DNA from: Albimonas marina
GTDB taxonomy: Bacteria; Pseudomonadota; Alphaproteobacteria; Rhodobacterales; Rhodobacteraceae
Length of the DNA: 64,000 nucleotides
Direction of reading: 5' to 3'
NCBI RefSeq assembly: GCF_029223255.1
Contig: NZ_JARHUC010000003.1
Location: forward strand, 496,001-560,000
Shown here: piece by piece, positions 1 to 8,747 of the stretch
How the letters are laid out: every line of letters begins with the position of its first letter
How positions within the stretch are numbered: the stretch's first letter is position 1
Program-made: the position numbers and the translations under genes
The notes under the pieces: generated by a model
What the model was told of the DNA's origin: nothing
Database searches by the model: none
The model's input: the letters and a program-made list of their open reading frames with translations, nothing else

Positions 1-1
1 G

Positions 2-1135
2 TGGACCGACAACATCAAGGTCAAGTACTGGAAGCCCGCCTGGCAGAAGATCGTCTTCGACTATGCCGAACGCATCGTCGAGGCGGGGTTCAACGGCCTC
101 TATCTCGATATCGTCGACGCCTGGGAATACTGGCGGCGCAAGGGCCCGGAGGGGATCGATCATCGACAGGAGATGATCGACTTCGTCGCCCGGTTGCGCG
201 AGGTCGTCGAGGCGAAGCTGGCCGACGTGGATCCCGACCGCGAGTTCGTGGTGATCGGTCAGAACGCGCTGACGCTGCTGCGCCAGCAGGCCTATCTCGA
301 CCAGATCGACGGCGTCGCGAAGGAGGACCTGCGCTTCTACTACGAATACGGGCGCGAGAAGACCTTCGACGCGCTGCCCAATTCGGAGACGAAATTCAGC
401 CTCAAGCTCCTGAAGCAGGCGGAAAAGGCCGGCGTCGAGTCCTTCGTCGTCGAGTACATCCCCGAGGCCCATGAGAAGAAGGCCGCCAGGCTGCTGGCCG
501 AGGAGGCCGCGGCTCTGAAGGACGCGGGCATCCCGCTCTACGTCGCCGAGGGGCGCGACCTCGACACGATCGCGGAGGCGCCGACGGGCGGGGGCGGCAC
601 GGGCGGCGGGGGCAAGGTCGAGCGGGGCTCGAACACGGGCGACCGCATGGTCGGCGACGGCAAGGCCGACCGGCTCGACGGGCGCGGGGGCGACGACAAG
701 CTGCTGGGCCGGGGCGGCGACGACCGGCTGGACGGCGGCGGCGGGAACGACCTGCTGGAGGGCGAGGGCGGCGCCGACCGCCTGCGCGGGCAGGGCGGCA
801 AGGACGAACTCTTCGGCGGCGACGGCGACGATTTCCTCTACGGCGGCGGCAAGGCCGACTGGCTCGAGGGCGGCGCCGGTCGCGACCGGCTGGACGGCGG
901 CTCGGGCGACGACCGGCTGACCGGGGGCGCGGGCGAGGACATCTTCGTGCTGGGCGCGAAGACCCGCGGGCAGGCGCGGGACTTCACGCCGGGCGAGGAC
1001 CGGATCGAGGCCTCGGGCGAGGCCGAGCTGCGCGAGGTCCGCAAGGGCGTGATGGTCGAGAGCGACGGCGGCGGCCGGCTGCTGCTGCGCGGGCTGGGCC
1101 TGGGCGAGCTGGACGCCGACACGCTGTTCGTCTGA
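2..1135 (+). CDS. Secreted GH114-like (TM1410-family) glycosidase with RTX repeats, 5' partial
   Basis: The gene is open at the left edge, so 377 C-terminal residues are visible and the signal or start is missing. Residues 1-195 resemble the TM1410/MJ1477 (endo-alpha-1,4-polygalactosaminidase, GH114) TIM-barrel family, with the acidic strand end YLDIVDAWEYW at 34-44 (D36 and D39 are possible catalytic acids). A glycine linker (about 196-204) leads to roughly nine GGxGxDxLxG calcium-binding RTX repeats at about 220-317 and a short C-terminal tail typical of type I secretion substrates. The family hydrolyses amino-sugar polysaccharides outside the cell; the substrate here is unknown. A stop at 1133-1135 ends the frame. 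The RTX part is certain, the hydrolase family probable. Confidence 0.85.
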   Translation, partial: WTDNIKVKYWKPAWQKIVFDYAERIVEAGFNGLYLDIVDAWEYWRRKGPEGIDHRQEMIDFVARLREVVEAKLADVDPDREFVVIGQNALTLLRQQAYLDQIDGVAKEDLRFYYEYGREKTFDALPNSETKFSLKLLKQAEKAGVESFVVEYIPEAHEKKAARLLAEEAAALKDAGIPLYVAEGRDLDTIAEAPTGGGGTGGGGKVERGSNTGDRMVGDGKADRLDGRGGDDKLLGRGGDDRLDGGGGNDLLEGEGGADRLRGQGGKDELFGGDGDDFLYGGGKADWLEGGAGRDRLDGGSGDDRLTGGAGEDIFVLGAKTRGQARDFTPGEDRIEASGEAELREVRKGVMVESDGGGRLLLRGLGLGELDADTLFV

Positions 1136-1186
1136 GCGTTTCGCAGGGGCGGCGCCGGGCCGCCCCCCGCGAGGCGCAGGCTCGGA

Positions 1187-1582
1187 TCAGGCGGTGAAGC
1201 CGAAGCCGTCGGGATCGGCGACCGGCTGGGATTCCAGCGCCTTCAGCAGGCCGGTGATGAACCGCGCCAGCGCCCAGACCCCCCAGACCGCCATCACCAG
1301 CCAGCCGACCAGCAGCAGCGTGAGCAGCGCGCCGGCGGTGATCGCCACGAAGCCGATCCAGAAGGAGCGGATCTGGAAGGCGAAATGGCCGGCCTCGGCC
1401 TCGCCGACCGAGCCGCGCTTGGCGTAGGCCACGATCACGCCCGCGAGCGCGCAGAGCGGGACGAAGAAGCCCACCAGGTAGAGCACGTAGACCAGCTTCA
1501 CCGCGTCCCAGCCGCCGAGGCCGGAGGACTTTCCGGCGGGCTCGGGCTCGGGCGCGCGGGCGGGGCTGTCGAGATCGGTCAT
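1187..1582 (-). CDS. DUF4870-type small membrane protein
   Basis: A 131-residue protein starting at 1582, where AGGAGG lies just upstream of the ATG; longer readings to 1681 lack such a site. After a Pro/Glu-rich cytoplasmic N-terminus there are about three hydrophobic segments, the first around VKLVYVLYLVGFFVPLCALA and the others in the C-terminal half. Length and pattern fit the DUF4870 (Tic20-like) family, whose function is unknown. It is convergent with the upstream RTX gene and lies downstream of icd on the same strand, separated by a strong terminator, so it is probably transcribed alone. Confidence 0.8.
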   Translation of the reverse strand: MTDLDSPARAPEPEPAGKSSGLGGWDAVKLVYVLYLVGFFVPLCALAGVIVAYAKRGSVGEAEAGHFAFQIRSFWIGFVAITAGALLTLLLVGWLVMAVWGVWALARFITGLLKALESQPVADPDGFGFTA

Positions 1583-1724
1583 CGGGACCTCCTGCTGCGA
1601 TGGTTCGGGCCGAACGTGGGAGGGGATTGCGGCTGGCGGATGACGGGCGGGCGGCGCGCCGAGGGCCATCCTGGGGGCCATCGCGGGGGCTCGGCCCGGA
1701 GCCGGCGGAGGGCGCGGACGAAAA

Positions 1725-1752
1725 ACGGCCCGCGGATCGCTCCGCGGGCCGT
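1725..1752 (-). terminator. Intrinsic terminator of icd
   Basis: A perfect 12-bp stem (ACGGCCCGCGGA, loop 1737-1740) is followed on the minus strand by TTTTTCG. It lies 26 bases after the icd stop, so it is a canonical rho-independent terminator. Confidence 0.9.
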
Positions 1753-1777
1753 CGAGATCAGGCCGAAGCCCGAGAGA

Positions 1778-2989
1778 TCAGGCGAGGGCCTTGTTGAGGT
1801 TCTCGTCGACCTTCTCGAGGAAGCCCATCGTGGTCAGCCACTTCTGGTCGGGGCCGACCAGCAGGGCGAGGTCCTTGGTCATGAAGCCGCTCTCGACCGT
1901 GTCGACCACGCACTTCTCGAGCGCGGTGGCGAAGGTCATCAGCTGGTCGTTGCCGTCCAGCGTGGCGCGGTGCTTCAGGCCGCCGGTCCAGGCGAAGATC
2001 GAGGCGATGGAGTTGGTCGAGGTCTCCTTGCCCGCCTGGTGCTGACGGTAGTGGCGGGTCACGGTGCCGTGCGCGGCCTCGGCCTCGACGACCTTCCCGT
2101 CGGGCGTCATCAGCTGCGAGGTCATCAGGCCCAGCGAGCCGAAGCCCTGGGCCACGGTGTCGGACTGCACGTCGCCGTCGTAGTTCTTGCAGGCCCAGAC
2201 GTAGCCGCCGGACCACTTCATGGCGCAGGCCACCATGTCGTCGATCAGGCGATGCTCGTAGGTGATGCCGGCCTTCTTGAACTTGTCGGCGAACTCCTCG
2301 TCGAAGACCTCCTGGAACAGGTCCTTGAAGCGGCCGTCATAGGCCTTGAGGATGGTGTTCTTGGTCGACAGGTACACCGGCCAGCCGCGGGCGAGGCCGT
2401 AGTTCATCGAGGCGCGGGCGAAGTCGCGGATCGAGTCGTCGAGGTTGTACATCGCCATGGTCACGCCGGCGCCGGGGGCCTGGAAGACCTCGTGCTCGAT
2501 CGTCTCGCCGTCCTCGCCGACGAACTTGATCGTCAGCTTGCCCGCGCCGGGGAAGCGGAAGTCGGTGGCGCGGTACTGGTCGCCGAAGGCGTGACGGCCG
2601 ACCACGATCGGCTGGGTCCAGCCGGGGACGAGGCGCGGCACGTTCTTGCAGATGATCGGCTCGCGGAAGATCACGCCGCCCAGGATGTTGCGGATCGTCC
2701 CGTTGGGCGAGCGCCACATCTTCTTGAGGCCGAACTCCTCGACGCGCTGCTCGTCGGGGGTGATCGTGGCGCACTTCACGCCGACGCCGACCTCCTTGAT
2801 CTTGTTCGCGGCGTCGATGGTGATCTGGTCGTCGGTGCGGTCCCGCTCCTCGATGCCGAGGTCGTAGTAGAGCAGGTCCACGTCCAGGTAGGGCAGGATC
2901 AGCTTCTTCTTGATGAAGTCCCAGATGATCCGGGTCATCTCGTCGCCGTCGAGCTCCACGACGGGATTTTCGACCTTGATCTTGCTCAT
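1778..2989 (-). CDS. icd: NADP-dependent isocitrate dehydrogenase (eukaryote-type)
   Basis: Catalyses isocitrate to 2-oxoglutarate plus CO2 with NADP in the TCA cycle (cytosol). The 403-residue length, the start [20 protein letters not shown] and the substrate-loop motif SPNGTIRN at 94-101 match the type II homodimeric IDH common in alphaproteobacteria rather than the E. coli type. The start at 2989 is chosen because GGAGAG lies upstream and the protein begins as the family does; the open frame extends 63 codons further without family similarity. A strong terminator follows. It is divergent from the methyltransferase gene at 3341. Confidence 0.97.
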   Translation of the reverse strand: MSKIKVENPVVELDGDEMTRIIWDFIKKKLILPYLDVDLLYYDLGIEERDRTDDQITIDAANKIKEVGVGVKCATITPDEQRVEEFGLKKMWRSPNGTIRNILGGVIFREPIICKNVPRLVPGWTQPIVVGRHAFGDQYRATDFRFPGAGKLTIKFVGEDGETIEHEVFQAPGAGVTMAMYNLDDSIRDFARASMNYGLARGWPVYLSTKNTILKAYDGRFKDLFQEVFDEEFADKFKKAGITYEHRLIDDMVACAMKWSGGYVWACKNYDGDVQSDTVAQGFGSLGLMTSQLMTPDGKVVEAEAAHGTVTRHYRQHQAGKETSTNSIASIFAWTGGLKHRATLDGNDQLMTFATALEKCVVDTVESGFMTKDLALLVGPDQKWLTTMGFLEKVDENLNKALA

Positions 2990-3340
2990 GCGGCTCTCCA
3001 TTGGCCTCGGGCCGGTCGGTGTGCGGGGCCGCGGCGCAGACGCATGGGGGCGCCGGCCGCGGGGGTCGAACGGTATGCAGCGGGATACAAAGGCCCCGCA
3101 CGGATGGCAAGCGCCCGCGTGAGCGCGGCGCACGGCGGCGTCGCGACCTGACGCCGCGACCGCTGGGGACGCTAGCACTTCGGGGCCCGTCGGGGCGAGG
3201 GGCGCGGGACGGGGCGAGCGGAGATTCTTCGTCGAATTCGCCCCCCGCGCCGCCGCCTCCGGGCGCCGTCCCGCCCCTGCGCTTGCAGCCCCGGCGGGCG
3301 GGCCCTAGGGAGGGTGCGAAGCGACGAAGGGGGAGAGGCG
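2990..3340. other. Divergent intergenic region between icd and the methyltransferase
   Basis: No gene is supported in these 351 bases. They must hold the leftward icd promoter and the rightward promoter of the methyltransferase, but no clear -35/-10 pair was recognised. Short dyads are present around 3136-3160 (GGCGTC...GACGCC and GTCGCG...CGCGAC), whose role is unknown. Confidence 0.5.
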
Positions 3341-4168
3341 ATGGCCGGCCGCGCGTTCAGGCGCCTGCGCATGGGGCTCGAGACGGTGACGGGCCTGCGC
3401 CGCCAGGGGTTCTTCGTGCCCTACCGCTACGCCGGCTCGGTCCGCGCGCCCGAGGGCTATCCGGCGATGGAGCGGCTGCTGGCCGCCGAGACGCCGGCGC
3501 TGGAGGAGATGCTGGACGCCATCGACGGGCTGGCCGAGGCGCTGGCCGCGCTCGGCGGCCCCGCGCCGCAGCCGCGGTGGGAGCAGGACTGGTTCCCCCG
3601 GCTCGACGGCGCGGCGGCCTATGCGCTGGCGCGCGGCGCCCCGCCCGCGCGGATCGTCGAGGTGGGCTCGGGCCACTCCACCCGCTTCCTCGCCCGGGCG
3701 CTGGCGGATGCGGGGGCGCGGGCCGAGCAGGTCTGCATCGACCCCGCCCCCCGCGCGGCCCTGCTGGACCTTCCCGTCACCTGGCGGCGAGAGCTGCTGT
3801 CGCCCGCGCACATGCCGCTGTTCGAGGCGCTCGAGGCCGGGGACATGGCGGTCTTCGACAGCTCCCACCTGCTGATGCCGGGCACGGACGTGGACCTGAT
3901 CCTGAGCGAGATCCTGCCGCGCCTCGAGCCCGGCGTGCGGGTGCATGTGCATGACGTGTTCCTGCCCGACGGCTATCCGGCGGACTGGGAATGGCGGGGG
4001 TATTCGGAGCAGAACGGCCTCGCGCCCTGGCTCCTGTCGGGCGCCTACCGCCCGATCCACGCCAGCCGCTATGCGCTGACCCGCCTGGGCGCGGCGGAGC
4101 GGCCGGGCATCCGCGACCTGCCGTGGACCGGCGCGCCCGAGAGCAGCCTGTGGATGGTGCGCACGTAG
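3341..4168 (+). CDS. Class I SAM-dependent methyltransferase
   Basis: A 275-residue protein with a Rossmann-type SAM-binding motif I, VEVGSGHST at 107-115, followed by an acidic residue in VCIDPAP and the post-motif strands typical of Methyltransf_24 proteins. The substrate is not evident; proteins of this kind often sit among cell-surface or sugar-modifying genes, and here the neighbours are unrelated housekeeping genes. The start at 3341 has GGGGGAGAG in the Shine-Dalgarno position; an upstream ATG at 3314 adds nine residues and is less likely. It converges with the TfoX-like gene. Confidence 0.8.
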   Translation: MAGRAFRRLRMGLETVTGLRRQGFFVPYRYAGSVRAPEGYPAMERLLAAETPALEEMLDAIDGLAEALAALGGPAPQPRWEQDWFPRLDGAAAYALARGAPPARIVEVGSGHSTRFLARALADAGARAEQVCIDPAPRAALLDLPVTWRRELLSPAHMPLFEALEAGDMAVFDSSHLLMPGTDVDLILSEILPRLEPGVRVHVHDVFLPDGYPADWEWRGYSEQNGLAPWLLSGAYRPIHASRYALTRLGAAERPGIRDLPWTGAPESSLWMVRT

Positions 4169-4226
4169 GGCGCGGTTCGATGCGCCATGCTGCGCACATC
4201 GGCGCGGCGGCGCATTGAAATGCGCC

Positions 4227-4571
4227 CTACTTGGGGGGCAGGCCGGCCACGAACGCCGCGGCCATGGCGACCAGCGGGCGCAGGCGCTCGGGGTCGGCGG
4301 CGGCCTCGGGCGTCAGCTTCACGAAGCCCGACATCGGGCGGCCGCGCATCGTCATCGGCGAGACGCCGGGCAGGGCGAGCGCCTCGGCCTCGGCCCGCGG
4401 CCCCACCCGCATCAGCGCGCCCCCGCCCATCGCCGCGCCCGAGGCGCCGCCCAGCATGAGGCCGCGCACCATGAAGCACAGGCCGCCGAACATCGTCTTC
4501 TCGACCGTCTCGGCGGCGAGCGGGCCCAGCGCCTCCCGGATCCTCTGCGCCACGCGCTCGTCCCAGGCCAT
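4227..4571 (-). CDS. TfoX N-terminal-domain protein
   Basis: A 114-residue protein consisting of a single TfoX_N domain (KTMFGGLCFMVRGLMLGG near the N-terminus, then the SGFVKL strand). The domain is named after a competence regulator, but stand-alone alphaproteobacterial copies have no known function and no DNA-binding region is seen. GGGAGGA precedes the ATG at 4571. It is divergent from the HD-domain gene. Confidence 0.8.
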   Translation of the reverse strand: MAWDERVAQRIREALGPLAAETVEKTMFGGLCFMVRGLMLGGASGAAMGGGALMRVGPRAEAEALALPGVSPMTMRGRPMSGFVKLTPEAAADPERLRPLVAMAAAFVAGLPPK

Positions 4572-4658
4572 GGGGTCCTCCCGCTCTGCGTGCCCTGACC
4601 ACTCGCTTCGTAAACCATCCTGCTGCATAACGCGGCCGCGATGAAGCAGGAGACCGCC

Positions 4659-5240
4659 ATGTCGATGGACGAGACCGACCGCCGCCTCGCCTTCCTCTCG
4701 GAGGCCGCGCGCCTGCGCGAGGTGGAGCGCGCGAGCCGCATCCCCACGGGGCGGCGCGAGAACTCGGCCGAGCATTCCTGGCACCTGGCGCTCCACGCCA
4801 TGACCCTGGTCGAGGAGGCGCCCGAGGGCGTCAGCGTCGACCGGGTGATCCGGATGCTGCTGATCCACGACCTGGTGGAGATCGACGTGGGCGACGTCCC
4901 CCTGCACGGCGCGCAGCCCGCGAACCACGACGCCGCCGAGGACGCGGCCGCCCAGCGGATCTTCGGCCTGCTGCCCGGCCGCCAGGGCGAGACGTTGCTG
5001 GCCCTGTGGCGGGAGTTCGAGGCGGCGCAGAGCCCCGACGCCCGCTTCGCCAAGGCGCTGGACCGGATGCAGCCGGTGCTGCTGAACCTCGAGACCGGGG
5101 GCGGCACCTGGCCCGAGTTCGAGGTGAGCGAGAAACAGGTGATGGACCGCTGCGGCCCCCCGATCGAGCGCGGCGCGCCCCGCCTGTGGCCGCGGCTGCG
5201 CGACCGGGTGCGGGCGCATTTCGCGGCCCTCGCCGGCTGA
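4659..5240 (+). CDS. HD-domain phosphohydrolase (YfbR/HDDC2-like)
   Basis: Predicted metal-dependent phosphohydrolase acting on nucleoside monophosphates, by analogy with 5'-deoxynucleotidase YfbR. Metal-ligand motifs are visible as RENSAEHSWH (H39) and the HD pair H70-D71, with the rest of the all-helical HD_3 domain following; 193 residues is the usual length. AGGAG at 4648-4652 fits the ATG at 4659, so the in-frame ATG at 4641 is probably not used. A GC hairpin without a T-tract lies at 5260-5285 after the stop. Confidence 0.85.
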   Translation: MSMDETDRRLAFLSEAARLREVERASRIPTGRRENSAEHSWHLALHAMTLVEEAPEGVSVDRVIRMLLIHDLVEIDVGDVPLHGAQPANHDAAEDAAAQRIFGLLPGRQGETLLALWREFEAAQSPDARFAKALDRMQPVLLNLETGGGTWPEFEVSEKQVMDRCGPPIERGAPRLWPRLRDRVRAHFAALAG

Positions 5241-5376
5241 GGCTCCCGCCGCGGCCCCCTTGCCCTGCGCTCCGCGCAAGGGCAAACCGCGCGCGACGAG
5301 GCGCGGGCGATCCGCGCCCGGCGGCGCGGCGCCCCTCGCCCCCGCCCCCACCTGCGTGCGGAAAGGACCCGATCCG

Positions 5377-6159
5377 ATGAGCGGAACCGACGCCAGCCGC
5401 CAGGCGGTGACCGAGGCCGAGCAGCCCGTCTTCGTGCTGGTGCGCCCCCAGCTGGGCGAGAACATCGGCGCGGCCTGCCGGGCGATGTGGAACTTCGGCC
5501 TCGACCAGCTGCGCCTGGCCGCGCCCCGCGACGGCTGGCCCAACCCCAAGGCGGTGGCCATGGCCTCGGGCGCGAGCCACGTGCTGGAGCGCGCCACGGT
5601 CCACGACGACCAGGCCGGCGCCATCGCGGACCTGGAATACGTCTACGCCACCACCGCCCGCCCGCGGGAGCTGACCAAGACCGTCTTCACCCCCGCCGCG
5701 GCGATGGAGGACGCCTTGGCCCGCATCCGGGCGGGTCAGAAGGTGGGCGTTCTGTTCGGGCCGGAGCGCACCGGCCTCGAAACCGCGGACGTCGCGCGGG
5801 CGCAGGCCATCATCTCGGTCCCTGCCAACCCCGTTTTCGCCTCATTGAACCTCGCGCAATGCGTGCTGCTGACCGCTTACGAGTGGCGCCGGCAAGCCAC
5901 GGAAGCCCCTGCGGCAAGGTTCGATCCGGGGAAACTCGGCCTCGCGGACCGCGAGTCGGTCGACCGCGTGCTGCAGCGCCTGGAGGACGAGCTGGAAGGA
6001 GCGAATTTCTTTTTTCCGTCCGAAAAGGGCCCGACGATGCGCTTGAACATCCGCAATCTTTTCTCTCGAGCGCCGCTGACCGATCAGGACGTCCGCACGC
6101 TCCACGGGATCATCCGCACGCTGGCCGAAGGGCCCAAGCGACGGCGGCCGAGATCGTAG
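5377..6159 (+). CDS. trmJ: tRNA (cytidine/uridine-32-2'-O)-methyltransferase TrmJ
   Basis: SPOUT-class enzyme that 2'-O-methylates position 32 of the tRNA anticodon loop using SAM. The 260-residue protein shows the three SPOUT motifs: RPQLGENIGAACRAMWNFG near the N-terminus, GPERTGL in the middle and NPVFASLNLAQ, which form the trefoil-knot cofactor site. The C-terminal helical extension is of TrmJ type. GAAAGGA precedes the ATG at 5377. It stands apart from its neighbours and is probably monocistronic. Confidence 0.92.
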   Translation: MSGTDASRQAVTEAEQPVFVLVRPQLGENIGAACRAMWNFGLDQLRLAAPRDGWPNPKAVAMASGASHVLERATVHDDQAGAIADLEYVYATTARPRELTKTVFTPAAAMEDALARIRAGQKVGVLFGPERTGLETADVARAQAIISVPANPVFASLNLAQCVLLTAYEWRRQATEAPAARFDPGKLGLADRESVDRVLQRLEDELEGANFFFPSEKGPTMRLNIRNLFSRAPLTDQDVRTLHGIIRTLAEGPKRRRPRS

Positions 6160-6213
6160 GAGCGCGCGACGCCCGGACGGCGGCCAGGACACGAGACCGG
6201 GAAGGAGACCGAC

Positions 6214-6657
6214 ATGACCCCGACCGCCCAGACCCGCGCCCTGACCTCGGAGCGCACGATGTTCCGTCGCATGGGGATCGCGCTGTCCGCGCTGACCGCG
6301 CTGGGCCTCGTCTTCGCCGCGCAGCCCGTGCTGGCCGACCCGCCGGGCGGCGTGCCGCCGGGGCTCGCCAAGAAGGGCGTCTCCAAGCAGGAGTGGAAGC
6401 GCGCCAAGGGCGGCGGCGACGCCCGCGACTATGATCGCGACCGCGTGGTGGTGCGCGACCGCGTGGTCTACGAGCCGGGCTACCGCCTGCCGCGCGACCG
6501 CGAGTACGTGATCATCCGCGACTACGACCGGTACGGCCTGCGTCGTCCGCCGGCGGGCTACCAGTACTACCTCGTCGACGACCGGGTGATGCGCGTGTCG
6601 AGCGACACGCTGCAGATCGCGGCGGTCATCGGCCTCGCGAGCGCGCTTCTGAACTGA
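6214..6657 (+). CDS. RcnB/CigR-like periplasmic protein
   Basis: A 147-residue exported protein. Residues 1-41 form a signal peptide (hydrophobic run after FRRMGIALSALTALGLVFAA, cleavage near VLA-DPP). The mature part has PPGLAKKG, a charged Asp/Arg-rich middle and a C-terminal domain with YGLRRPPAGYQYYLVDD followed by a hydrophobic end, which fits the RcnB family (nickel/cobalt homeostasis) and its CigR-like relatives. No metal-binding residue cluster is obvious, so a metal role is not shown. AAGGAGA precedes the ATG. A GC-rich terminator follows at 6777. Confidence 0.7.
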   Translation: MTPTAQTRALTSERTMFRRMGIALSALTALGLVFAAQPVLADPPGGVPPGLAKKGVSKQEWKRAKGGGDARDYDRDRVVVRDRVVYEPGYRLPRDREYVIIRDYDRYGLRRPPAGYQYYLVDDRVMRVSSDTLQIAAVIGLASALLN

Positions 6658-6776
6658 TCCGCGTCCGCGCCTCCGCGCCCTCCGACCGACGGCGCGCAGG
6701 CCGCGGCGGCGCGCGCCCGGCAGCGACCGGGCGTCGCCTCCCTCTTGCGGCGACCCGCCGTTCCGGGCCATCTGCG

Positions 6777-6808
6777 CGCGCCGGCCGGGCATTCCCCCGG
6801 CCGGCGCG
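6777..6808 (+). terminator. GC-rich hairpin after the RcnB-like gene
   Basis: Perfect 13-bp stem CGCGCCGGCCGGG with a 6-base loop, between two same-strand genes. There is no T-tract, so termination is probable rather than certain. Confidence 0.55.
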
Positions 6809-6871
6809 GCGCGCCTGCGGCTCCGACAGGCCGCGCGCCCGCGCAGATCCGGTTCCGACAGGGGGACGCCC

Positions 6872-8032
6872 ATGTCCAAGCCCCGCTCGATCTTTGAAGA
6901 CGTCTCCGCCCAGCCCGCCGCGGCCCGGCCCGCGCCGGCCGGCCCCGCCCCGGGCGAAGCCGACCGCCGCCGCCGCGCCAACCGCCGCGCGATCTCGATC
7001 TGGCTGATGCTGCTGGCGGCGCTGGTCGCCGCCATGGTGCTGGTGGGCGGGCTGACGCGCCTGACCGAGTCCGGCCTCTCGATCACCGAATGGAAGCCCG
7101 TCACCGGCGCGCTGCCCCCGATGAGCGAGGCGGCCTGGCAGGCGGAGTTCGAGAAGTACCAGACCATTCCGCAGTATCACGCGATCAACCGCGACATGGA
7201 CCTGGCGGGGTTCAAGACGATCTACTGGTGGGAATGGGGCCACCGCCAGCTGGGCCGCCTGGTGGGCCTGGTCTGGGCCGTGGGCTTCCTGTGGTTCCTC
7301 CTGCGGCGCAAGATCCCCGGCGGCTGGACCTGGCGGCTGGTGCTGCCCGGCGCGCTGGGCGGCGTGCAGGGCGCGATCGGCTGGTGGATGGTCTCCTCGG
7401 GGCTGGAGGGGCAGATGGTCTCGGTCGCCTCCTACCGGCTGGCGACGCACCTGGGCCTCGCCTTCGCGATCCTGGGGCTTCTGGCGCATTACGCGTGGGA
7501 GGTCCGCCGCTCGGGCGCGGACCTGCTGCAGGCGCGGCGGCGGCGGATGCCGGGGCCGATGCGCTTCGCGGGCGTGGTCGCGGCGCTGGTCTTCGTGCAG
7601 ATCATCCTGGGCGCGCTGGTCGCGGGCATCGACGCGGGGCGGGGCTACATCGACTGGCCGCTGATGGGGGGCGAGTTCCTGCCCTCCGAGTCCTTCGACT
7701 ACGAGCCGCTGTGGACCAACTTCTTCGAGAACCCGGCGCTGGTGCAGTTCATCCACCGCATGTGGGGCTACCTGACCCTGCTGGTCGGGCTGGCGTTCTG
7801 GTGGCGGATGCGCCGCGCGCCCCACGCCGGCCTGCGCCGGCGCGCCGACTGGGTGGCGGTGATGATGTTCGGCCAGGTGGTGCTGGGCGTGGTGACGGTG
7901 ATCCACGCCGCGCCGCTGTCGTGGTCGATCCTGCACCAGGCGGGCGCCATCGCCCTGTGGCTGCTGGTCCTTCGCGCGCGGTTCGAGGCCGGCTGGCCCG
8001 CCGAGGAGCGCATCGCCCGCGGCAAGGTCTGA
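6872..8032 (+). CDS. ctaA: Heme A synthase CtaA (COX15 family)
   Basis: Converts heme O to heme A for aa3-type cytochrome oxidase in the cytoplasmic membrane. The 386-residue protein has about eight membrane segments and the conserved histidine-bearing helices of COX15/CtaA: EWGHRQLGRLVG, THLGLAF, FIHRMWGY and LHQAGA. LTRLTESGLSITEWKPV is a family signature after the first helix. The N-terminal 38 residues are Pro/Ala-rich and cytoplasmic. The start at 6872 follows an AGGGGGA site. No other ctaB/ctaG-type gene is in the window, so it is not in the usual cta cluster. Confidence 0.95.
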   Translation: MSKPRSIFEDVSAQPAAARPAPAGPAPGEADRRRRANRRAISIWLMLLAALVAAMVLVGGLTRLTESGLSITEWKPVTGALPPMSEAAWQAEFEKYQTIPQYHAINRDMDLAGFKTIYWWEWGHRQLGRLVGLVWAVGFLWFLLRRKIPGGWTWRLVLPGALGGVQGAIGWWMVSSGLEGQMVSVASYRLATHLGLAFAILGLLAHYAWEVRRSGADLLQARRRRMPGPMRFAGVVAALVFVQIILGALVAGIDAGRGYIDWPLMGGEFLPSESFDYEPLWTNFFENPALVQFIHRMWGYLTLLVGLAFWWRMRRAPHAGLRRRADWVAVMMFGQVVLGVVTVIHAAPLSWSILHQAGAIALWLLVLRARFEAGWPAEERIARGKV

Positions 8033-8042
8033 GCGGCGAGGC

Positions 8043-8069
8043 GGGCGGCGGAGACGTCGCCCGCCGCCC
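8043..8069 (+). terminator. Hairpin after ctaA
   Basis: A perfect 9-bp stem (GGGCGGCGG / CCGCCGCCC) begins 11 bases after the ctaA stop. No T-tract is present, so it is a possible terminator. Confidence 0.5.
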
Positions 8070-8271
8070 GTCTCCGGACCCCCTGCGGTCGTCAGGAAAA
8101 CTGATGACGTCGGCCTCGCGGGATCGTGAACGTGTTCCGGGGATCGCTACGGAAAGTTTCTGTTTTGGAGACTATTCCGTCGCGCGCATGCCTCAATTCC
8201 TCTGCTAGCCTGCGCCCGCAGGCGTCCGTCCCCCGGCGGTCGCCGACGCTTTGGACGGAGGATCCCAGGTC

Positions 8272-8742
8272 GTGCCCAGGAAAATGAAACTCATCGCCGC
8301 CGCCAGCGCCTGCGCGCTCATGGCGGCGGTCGCCGCCGCCCAGGCCCAGGACGTGACGCCCAAGATCGACGACCCGATCTCGCTGCGTCAGAACCTGATG
8401 AAGGACGCGGGCGCCTCGATCGGCATGCTCGCCGCCATCGCCAAGGGCGAGGCCGAGTTCAACGCCGCCGCCGTCAAGGGCGCGCTGGTCGCGCTGAACG
8501 CCGTGGCGCTCGGCTTCCCGGCGCAGTTCCCCGAGGGCTCGACCTCCGAAACCTCCGAGGCCTCCCCCAAGATCTGGGAGGACGCCGCCGGCTTCCAGTC
8601 CGCGGCCGCCAAGTTCATCGCCGACACCAACCAGGCGAAGGGCATGACCATCACCAACGCCGACGAGATGAAGCAGGCGATGGGGCTGGTCGGCGCGAAC
8701 TGCAAGGCCTGCCACGAATCCTACCGCGTGAAGAAGAACTGA
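8272..8742 (+). CDS. cycP: Cytochrome c'
   Basis: Periplasmic high-spin heme c protein of the four-helix-bundle cytochrome c' family, which binds NO and CO and protects against nitrosative stress. A signal peptide ends near AQA-QD, and the single heme site CKACHESYR lies close to the C-terminus (C144, C147, H148), as in the family; about 132 mature residues is normal. Two starts are possible: GTG at 8272 with GGAGG nine bases upstream, chosen here, or ATG at 8284, whose AGGA is only two bases away. It is followed at once by the diheme cytochrome. Confidence 0.9.
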   Translation: MPRKMKLIAAASACALMAAVAAAQAQDVTPKIDDPISLRQNLMKDAGASIGMLAAIAKGEAEFNAAAVKGALVALNAVALGFPAQFPEGSTSETSEASPKIWEDAAGFQSAAAKFIADTNQAKGMTITNADEMKQAMGLVGANCKACHESYRVKKN

Positions 8743-8747
8743 GCCGG

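Noticed and set aside
5260-5285. Hairpin after the HD-domain gene as an intrinsic terminator
   Set aside because: The stem has a bulge and no T-tract follows, so it was mentioned only within the gene entry.
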